The notes under the pieces: model-generated | Told to the model about the DNA's origin: nothing | Seen by the model: the letters and a program-made list of their open reading frames with translations, nothing else | Databases searched by the model: none | Shown: piece by piece, positions 59,010 through 64,000 of the stretch | How the letters are laid out: each line of letters starts with the position of its first letter | How positions within the stretch are numbered: the first letter of the stretch is position 1 | Program-made: the position numbers and the translations under genes | From: a virus | Length of the DNA: 64,000 nucleotides | Virus record (IMG/VR): IMGVR_UViG_3300008107_000089 | Coordinates: 1-64,000 of that record | Direction: 5' to 3' (one strand)

Positions 59010-60092
59010 ATGAAATTATCAAAATTATTTAAGCGTGCCGTAAACGGCAAAACGCTAGAGTGGGAAATTGAAGTGGAAAACAACTGCTTCAGAACAATAT
59101 CAGGCTACACAGACGGAATCAAAACAACATCAGAGTGGACATGTTGCGAAGCTAAAAACGTAGGTAAGAAAAACGCTACAACAGCAGAACAACAAGCATT
59201 AGCAGAAGCAATTGCAATGCATCGTAAACGTATTGAAACAGGTTCATTTGAAAATATAAATGAAATAGATACGCCCGTATACTTTAAGCCAATGTTGGCT
59301 CACGATTATAATGATTATAAGGATAAAATTAAATTTCCAATCTACAGTCAACCTAAACTAGATGGTATTAGGTGTATTGTTAGAGCTGATGGAATGTGGA
59401 GTAGAAACGGTAAACAAATTATATCTGCGCCTCACATTTACGAGGCACTGAAGCCATGGTTTGAACAGAACCCCGATTTGATTTTGGATGGTGAACTATA
59501 TGCTGAAAAGGATGTAGCTGACTTCAATACAATTATATCTTGCGTTCGTAAAACAAAACCAACAGCAGCAGACTTAGAAACATCTAAGAAAATACAGTAC
59601 TGGGTATATGATATTCCTAGCATTGATGGAACGTTTATAGAGCGATTTCATGAACTATTAGACTTTAATCTACCAGATTGCTGTGTTAAAGTACAAACAG
59701 ATCAAATTGATAACGATAATGATCTATCAGCTTATTATTTCGATTATATGGCTGCTGGATATGAAGGACAAATACTCAGAACAGACTCATTATATGAAAA
59801 CAAACGTTCTAAATCATTACTAAAATATAAACAATTCCTTGATAGTGAATTTACAATCTTAGGCGTTGAAGAAGGTAAAGGCAATCATGCTGGTAAAGTA
59901 GGTAGATTGAACTTTGAAATTAATGGTAAGCCATTTGATGCTGCTGTAAACGGTGATTGGGAGTATATTGAACGTCTATGGCATAGTAGAGAGGGATTAA
60001 TAGGTAAAGTAGCAACAGTCAAATATTTCGAATTAACTGAAGATGGAATACCACGATTCCCAAAGGTAATAGCAATTAGGGACTTTGAATAG
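59010..60092 (+). CDS. ATP-dependent DNA ligase, 360 aa
   Basis: QPKLDGIRCIVRADG carries the KxDG adenylation motif near residue 117, then SRNGKQI, LDGELYAE, GYEGQILR, SKSLLKYKQF and a C-terminal OB region (RLNFEINGKPFDAAVNGDWEY). N-terminus EWEIEVENNCFRTISGYTDG resembles a WGR-like region. Seals nicks after primer removal. Leader AAATCAAAGGTTATG precedes it. Confidence 0.9.
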   Translation: MKLSKLFKRAVNGKTLEWEIEVENNCFRTISGYTDGIKTTSEWTCCEAKNVGKKNATTAEQQALAEAIAMHRKRIETGSFENINEIDTPVYFKPMLAHDYNDYKDKIKFPIYSQPKLDGIRCIVRADGMWSRNGKQIISAPHIYEALKPWFEQNPDLILDGELYAEKDVADFNTIISCVRKTKPTAADLETSKKIQYWVYDIPSIDGTFIERFHELLDFNLPDCCVKVQTDQIDNDNDLSAYYFDYMAAGYEGQILRTDSLYENKRSKSLLKYKQFLDSEFTILGVEEGKGNHAGKVGRLNFEINGKPFDAAVNGDWEYIERLWHSREGLIGKVATVKYFELTEDGIPRFPKVIAIRDFE

Positions 60093-60115
60093 TCAGAGTC
60101 CTGATTGTACATTCA
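60092..60115 (+). promoter_or_regulatory. Promoter
   Basis: GTCAGA (60092-60097), 10 bases, TACATTCA (60108-60115), followed by AAATCAAAGGTTATG. Confidence 0.5.
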
Positions 60116-60131
60116 CCGCAAATCAAAGGTT

Positions 60132-60488
60132 ATGTCAGTAATAATAGGTGGAGACAAAATAATCGCACACAGCTTCTTACCGCCTGTAGTGTTCGATTCA
60201 ATACAAGAACCAGGTAAGCGTTACGTTATTGCAGATGGTAAATGGACTGAGATTCCAAATCATTTAGGTTATGGTAATGTCATTCATTTCAAGAAACCAT
60301 ATGAAAACGGTAAACACCACGCTTTCAAACCTACATTCGAACAGGAAGTAGATGGTAGTAAGGGTAAGAAGTATACTGTTAAATGTAATGATGATAGATG
60401 GAGCTGTACCTGCCCTGCATTCGGTTGGTCAGGTAGTAGAAACTGTAAACACATTGATCAGATTAAAGCTGAAAACGGATGGAATTAA
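60132..60488 (+). CDS. SWIM zinc-finger protein, 118 aa
   Basis: WSCTCPAFGWSGSRNCKHI is the CxCx(n)CxH SWIM motif near the end. ATG 60132 lies behind the AAAGGTTATG leader. Probably binds DNA or protein; partner unknown. Confidence 0.7.
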   Translation: MSVIIGGDKIIAHSFLPPVVFDSIQEPGKRYVIADGKWTEIPNHLGYGNVIHFKKPYENGKHHAFKPTFEQEVDGSKGKKYTVKCNDDRWSCTCPAFGWSGSRNCKHIDQIKAENGWN

Positions 60489-60916
60489 AAGAACGAATAT
60501 CTAATTATACTCCAACAAAATACAATCCGTATTATTGGTGGCGTCGATTTAAAGGTAGAGAAACGCTTCATAAATACAGACGTTTGAATGAGAAAATAGC
60601 AAACGGCGATTATGAAGTAAGCGATTACCATTGGTGGATGATGTGGGAGAATGAATTGGAAAGCGAAGCCGTATCTAAAATAACTGATCCATCTAAACTA
60701 CACGAGGCGAGATGCCTATTTGGAGAACGTAGACGTAGACTATCTGCTGATTATGAAAAGGACGAAGCCAAAATATTAGAGGCAATGTATAAGGATTTCA
60801 GAATAGAGCTTCGAATGAGCCAAGAGGAAGTAGAGGAGGAAATGCTTCAATTCGATGGTACGTTGTCTGAATTCTACTACTATATTTATAATAAAAAGAA
60901 ACAAAATGGAAATTAA
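60479..60916 (+). CDS. Hypothetical protein, 145 aa
   Basis: Long charged helices (LHEARCLFGERRRRLSADYEKDEAKILEAMYKDF) with aromatic N-terminus (YYWWRRFKGRE). Overlaps neighbours. No family recognised. Confidence 0.55.
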   Translation: MELKERISNYTPTKYNPYYWWRRFKGRETLHKYRRLNEKIANGDYEVSDYHWWMMWENELESEAVSKITDPSKLHEARCLFGERRRRLSADYEKDEAKILEAMYKDFRIELRMSQEEVEEEMLQFDGTLSEFYYYIYNKKKQNGN

Positions 60917-61106
60917 AGACATTTTAAGCGAACTAATTACAGTAGCAACAAACGTATTAAACGAGAAGGGACATCCTGAAAATTTCGATTTAGAAGACTT
61001 CATTGACACATTAGAAACTTACTATAGCGATTTAGATGAAATTGGTGAGTTTTACTTTGAAGGTGAAGGTGAAGACGATTTTGGATGGGATGAAGACGAA
61101 TATTAA
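60906..61106 (+). CDS. Small acidic protein, 66 aa
   Basis: ATG 60906 overlaps the preceding gene. EGEGEDDFGWDEDEY end gives strong negative charge; DNA-mimic behaviour is conceivable but not shown. Confidence 0.55.
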   Translation: MEIKDILSELITVATNVLNEKGHPENFDLEDFIDTLETYYSDLDEIGEFYFEGEGEDDFGWDEDEY

Positions 61107-61108
61107 TT

Positions 61109-61132
61109 GTCAAAGTTAACATCGTATATTAA
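61109..61132 (+). promoter_or_regulatory. Promoter
   Basis: GTCAAA (61109-61114), 10 bases, TATATTAA, upstream of the ATG at 61147. Confidence 0.55.
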
Positions 61133-61146
61133 TACAAATAAATGTT

Positions 61147-61413
61147 ATGGATAACAGAAATCAACACCGTTTACTTAATCAAGAGCAAATTACAAACATC
61201 ACAGCTCAAGTCGCTTATGACTTAGTTAAATTCGCAAACGAATCAGCAGAAATACTTGTAGATCATTATTTGAGAGGTGATGCTGAAGGTTTACTTGAAG
61301 TGGTAAGTAATTGGATTGAAGGTGCTGAAGATGAAGTATTAGATGAACTTAATACTCAACTAAACGAAGATTCATTTAAACAAGCAGAACAGGATAATGA
61401 CTATGATTACTAG
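61147..61413 (+). CDS. Small acidic protein, 88 aa
   Basis: Helical and acidic (LLEVVSNWIEGAEDEVLDELNTQLNEDSF). Overlaps the next membrane peptide. No family known. Confidence 0.55.
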   Translation: MDNRNQHRLLNQEQITNITAQVAYDLVKFANESAEILVDHYLRGDAEGLLEVVSNWIEGAEDEVLDELNTQLNEDSFKQAEQDNDYDY

Positions 61414-61558
61414 CATAGTAGTATCAATGATAACATCATTAGCGTGTATCATTGCTATATTTAAAGTATCAGACTATCTGATTGATAAACCCAAAACAAG
61501 TAAGTTTAGGCAGTGGTGGTCACGTCACATCTGTGACTTGGATAATAACTACGAGTAA
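61403..61558 (+). CDS. Single-pass membrane peptide, 51 aa
   Basis: TSIVVSMITSLACIIAIF is the membrane segment; a basic tail FRQWWSRH follows. Overlaps the preceding gene by 11 bases. Confidence 0.5.
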   Translation: MITSIVVSMITSLACIIAIFKVSDYLIDKPKTSKFRQWWSRHICDLDNNYE

Positions 61559-61566
61559 AATAGATT

Positions 61567-61590
61567 GGCAAAACAACAGTCGTATATTCA
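61567..61590 (+). promoter_or_regulatory. Promoter
   Basis: TTGGCAAA (61565-61572), 10 bases, TATATTCA, 5 bases before the ATG at 61595. Confidence 0.55.
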
Positions 61591-61594
61591 GGGT

Positions 61595-62185
61595 ATGAAA
61601 ACATTAGTAATACACCCAGATGATCGCAGCACGGATTTCTTAAAACCAATCTATGCTAACGTAACAGATGCTACTATAGTAACAGGAGGCGTTACTAAAG
61701 AAGACATTGTTGAAATGATCAAAACACACGACAGAGTAATGATGATGGGACACGGTTCTCCATCGGGATTATTCTCAGTAGGTAAGTTCAAACTAACAAC
61801 ACCGTATGAGTTTAATTATATAGGAGGTGTAGCATACACCAACGCCTATATTATTGATAGTACAATGGTTCCGTTACTAAATGAAAAGGAAAATAACGTA
61901 TTCATTTGGTGTAACGCTGATAAATTTATTGATAGACACGATTTAAAAGGATTCTATAGTGGAATGTTCATTAGTGAAGTAGGTGAGGCGGTTTACTGTG
62001 GATTACCAGGAACAGAACAAGATCAAGTGAGTGCATCAAACCACTACTTCGCTCAATTGTTAGGTGAGGTAATAAACGATCCCCTTAAAGATGCTTACTT
62101 CCATGTGTTGGATAACTATGCATTATTGGCTGAAGAAAATCCTGTAGCATTATACAATTACAATAGATTATACTTAAAAGACTAG
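61595..62185 (+). CDS. Caspase-fold peptidase-like protein, 196 aa
   Basis: DRVMMMGHGSPSGLF follows a hydrophobic strand and offers the His of a His-Cys dyad; NVFIWCNADKFIDRH offers the Cys after the next core strand. This order matches caspase/CHAT-like peptidases. ATG 61595 is used. Substrate unknown. Its own promoter stands just upstream. Confidence 0.55.
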   Translation: MKTLVIHPDDRSTDFLKPIYANVTDATIVTGGVTKEDIVEMIKTHDRVMMMGHGSPSGLFSVGKFKLTTPYEFNYIGGVAYTNAYIIDSTMVPLLNEKENNVFIWCNADKFIDRHDLKGFYSGMFISEVGEAVYCGLPGTEQDQVSASNHYFAQLLGEVINDPLKDAYFHVLDNYALLAEENPVALYNYNRLYLKD

Positions 62186-62187
62186 TT

Positions 62188-63234
62188 ATGAGCCGAATTA
62201 AGGATTTAAAGGAAAAATACCCAATCCTATCATTATCAGTTGCTGACCTTCTAGAAATGATTGATCCAACAGATCAAAACAAATACCTTAGCATGTTAGG
62301 TAGAATTGTAAAAAATAAAGTAGAAGAACGTTTCAATGGAGAGGATGCATATAAAACAGAAATGAGTGATATAATTGGGGACAGTTATGTTGAATCTCAA
62401 CCATGTGGATACAGCTATATATTATATCAACTTATGGATTTAGTTGGTGGTAGAAGCAGTGTTGAGGTATTTAAAAAGTTTATAGAAATGAATGAACGTG
62501 GTGTTATTGAAAACAATGACATCCAACAATATAATTCAATTGATGATTTACAAGCGGCTATTTCATTGATCGAATTAAAGGAAATGGATAAGGAAATGGC
62601 TGCTCAAGTTGTTAAAACATTTGAAGATGATACTTGGTTAGTTGTTCGTCCACTTACATTCGAATCATCTTGTAAATATGGAGCCGGAACTAAATGGTGC
62701 ACTACAGCATCTTCAGAGCCACAACACTTCCATCGCTATTGGAGTCGTGGAGCATTGATTTATATCATTAATAAGAAAACAGGATATAAAGTAGCAACTC
62801 AAAGATATTATGATGATAGTGATCGTTCAACACTATGGAACGCTGCTGATAGAGAAATGAATTGGGCTGATGTTGACGTTGATAACCACATATTCAATAT
62901 TGTTAAAACTGAATTATCATTAAAAGTAACTAATCAGAGTCTATGTAGTGATGAAGTACAAGAAAGAGTAAAAAGGATATGTTTAGGAGAACAATTTAGA
63001 TTAGTTGAACAACCTACGGAAGTGGGAAGAATATATATCAATCCTAATCCACCCAATACAGCACGCCTTGATTTAGCCTTATTAGATGCTTTAAGAAATG
63101 AAGTTCGTAATGAAATAGAACAAATAGGTCTTGATGAACCAACAGTTGAAATGGACCAAATTCCAGTGGTTGATTTATCAGCACTATCTATTCATGAGGC
63201 TTCAAATGAATTACGTAGAATGCTAAATAGTTAG
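62188..63234 (+). CDS. Conserved phage protein with GTKWCTT motif, 348 aa
   Basis: Two parts: a helical N-terminus, and ESSCKYGAGTKWCTTASSEPQHFHRYWSRGALIYIINKKTG, a motif found in many phage proteins of unknown function. No catalytic assignment. Promoter follows. Confidence 0.65.
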   Translation: MSRIKDLKEKYPILSLSVADLLEMIDPTDQNKYLSMLGRIVKNKVEERFNGEDAYKTEMSDIIGDSYVESQPCGYSYILYQLMDLVGGRSSVEVFKKFIEMNERGVIENNDIQQYNSIDDLQAAISLIELKEMDKEMAAQVVKTFEDDTWLVVRPLTFESSCKYGAGTKWCTTASSEPQHFHRYWSRGALIYIINKKTGYKVATQRYYDDSDRSTLWNAADREMNWADVDVDNHIFNIVKTELSLKVTNQSLCSDEVQERVKRICLGEQFRLVEQPTEVGRIYINPNPPNTARLDLALLDALRNEVRNEIEQIGLDEPTVEMDQIPVVDLSALSIHEASNELRRMLNS

Positions 63235-63238
63235 GCTG

Positions 63239-63262
63239 GTCAGAGTAATGATCGTATATTCA
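63239..63262 (+). promoter_or_regulatory. Promoter
   Basis: GTCAGA (63239-63244), 10 bases, TATATTCA (63255-63262), upstream of the ATG at 63289. Confidence 0.55.
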
Positions 63263-63288
63263 CGTTACACAATTAAAAAATCAAAGTT

Positions 63289-64000
63289 ATGAGTAAAGCA
63301 ATTAAGCCACAACAAGGCGTCGTTTATGAGTGTTACAAAGGTTATAAGGATGCAGGTATGGACCGAGTTAGAATAGGTCAAAAATTCGTTTGGGATGGTG
63401 ATGATAATGGATCACAATATGTATTTGATAAAGCATCAGGTAAAGGAGTAAGTGTATTCGTACCTAAAGACAAATTCGCTTCATATTTCTGCCCCGCAGC
63501 GGATCAATCTGAAACGAAACCTAAACCTAAATCTGAATCTAAATTCAAAGTGGGTGATAAAGTAAAAATTGCAAACGATTCAGAATGGTACGAACCAGGT
63601 AATAAATTCAATCCAATTGACACAGTAGGGGAAATTACACAAATTAGTAAAGGATACTTAGGTATCAACGTGGAATGGGATGATGAAATAACTAATAGCT
63701 ATAACGAATGTGATTTAGTGTTGGCAAAGCAAGAGTCGTATATTGACGTCACAGAAAAAATTAAAAATATGACAATTCAAGCCATTACAGTAAGCTCTAC
63801 AGAGCAAATCAAGGAATTAGCTAAAGTATCATTCCTTAAAGATCAAATCGAAGCAGCGTTTCCACACCTATTCGTTACCCATAAAGTAGGTAACAGGTAT
63901 AAACATGAAGATGGTAACCGCTATATCCTAACAGGTGAAAACAGTCATGTAGCATTGACTAACCTAAGAACAGGTATGGTTGAATCCCATACAATCAGAA
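63289..64000 (+). CDS. Possible fused ORF, runs off the window edge
   Basis: From ATG 63289 a frame stays open to the end. The first part (KFKVGDKVKIANDSEWYEP..) resembles a small SH3/KOW-like domain. The frame then passes straight through promoter boxes at 63723-63746 and reaches a second ATG at 63769 (TIQAITVSSTEQIKELAK). That ATG is the start expected for a separate gene. A lost stop codon would explain the fusion. Confidence 0.5.
   Translation, partial: MSKAIKPQQGVVYECYKGYKDAGMDRVRIGQKFVWDGDDNGSQYVFDKASGKGVSVFVPKDKFASYFCPAADQSETKPKPKSESKFKVGDKVKIANDSEWYEPGNKFNPIDTVGEITQISKGYLGINVEWDDEITNSYNECDLVLAKQESYIDVTEKIKNMTIQAITVSSTEQIKELAKVSFLKDQIEAAFPHLFVTHKVGNRYKHEDGNRYILTGENSHVALTNLRTGMVESHTIR
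63723..63746 (+). promoter_or_regulatory. Promoter lying inside an open frame
   Basis: TTGGCAAA (63721-63728), 10 bases, GTCGTATATTGA. Same spacing as at 61567. It should drive a gene starting at 63769. Confidence 0.5.

Noticed and set aside
1584-60112. Minus-strand frames longer than 60 codons
   Set aside because: All lie inside well-supported + strand genes or tRNAs and have biased, non-protein-like composition.
1-64000. CRISPR array or insertion sequence
   Set aside because: No direct-repeat/spacer pattern and no transposase gene were seen.

Overview
The window is a contiguous stretch of a large, AT-rich, lytic-type phage genome. Every convincing gene lies on the + strand, packed with ATGA/TAATG overlaps. 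A T4-like replisome, tRNAs and structural-looking ends place it among large tailed phages. The promoters (TATATTTA-type -7 boxes, few Shine-Dalgarno sequences), DUF4494 and DUF5522 proteins, lipoboxes and T9SS-CTD-like domains point to a Bacteroidota (Flavobacteriia-like) host. This assignment is inference; no host sequence is present.

Layout. 1-9 kb: end of an unidentified gene, a family-A polymerase-like protein, SSB, UvsX/RecA, 5'-3' exonuclease, DnaB-like helicase with a broken 3' end, thioredoxin and class II ribonucleotide reductase. 9-17 kb: a complete 7-deazaguanine DNA-modification route (FolE, QueD-like, QueE, QueC, DpdA) mixed with small genes, an SDR epimerase, a PRTase and a Dcd/dUTPase-like enzyme. 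17-26 kb: family-B DNA polymerase, sliding clamp, Hsp20, GroES, GroEL, a cyclic-phosphate-processing receiver protein, both clamp-loader subunits and a Cas4/RecB-like nuclease. 27-33 kb: four glycosyltransferases and two methyltransferases, then ClpP. 33-35.5 kb: small conserved proteins and an HNH-like protein.

35.5-42.6 kb is an RNA-rich region. It holds 25 recognisable canonical tRNA genes covering all twenty amino acids, two outsized tRNA-like genes, several unclassified structured RNAs, a full tmRNA (ssrA), and a Ro60/Rsr-type TROVE-vWA protein. Four RNAs (two among the tRNAs, two directly downstream of the Ro60 gene) share one architecture: a closing helix, an internal loop with TAGTAA on its 5' side, a second helix, then TACTTCG. 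The motif also occurs inside an outsized tRNA-Cys-like gene. These look like a phage Y-RNA family for the phage Ro60 protein and are the strongest candidate for an undescribed system.

42.6-52 kb encodes secreted and surface proteins: a CsgG-like protein, two large cohesin/dockerin-like proteins (one with a C-type lectin domain), several lipoproteins, two of which look like T9SS C-terminal domains, membrane proteins and a Ser/Ala/Lys low-complexity protein. 52-64 kb is many small genes plus ThyX, a metallophosphoesterase, a DRGH nuclease, a DUF932 protein, an ATP-dependent DNA ligase, a SWIM zinc-finger protein and a caspase-fold candidate. Repeated promoters of the form GTCAAA-N9-11-TANATTTA drive many of these units.

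The modules fit together as a replication and nucleotide factory with modified DNA, a protein-quality set (Hsp20, GroEL/ES, ClpP, tmRNA), a translation set (full tRNA complement) and an RNA-quality set (Ro60, Y-like RNAs, DUF458 RNase H-like protein). Three possible lesions are visible: the helicase frameshift near 6690, an in-frame TAA at 14756 and a read-through fusion across a promoter at 63.7 kb.
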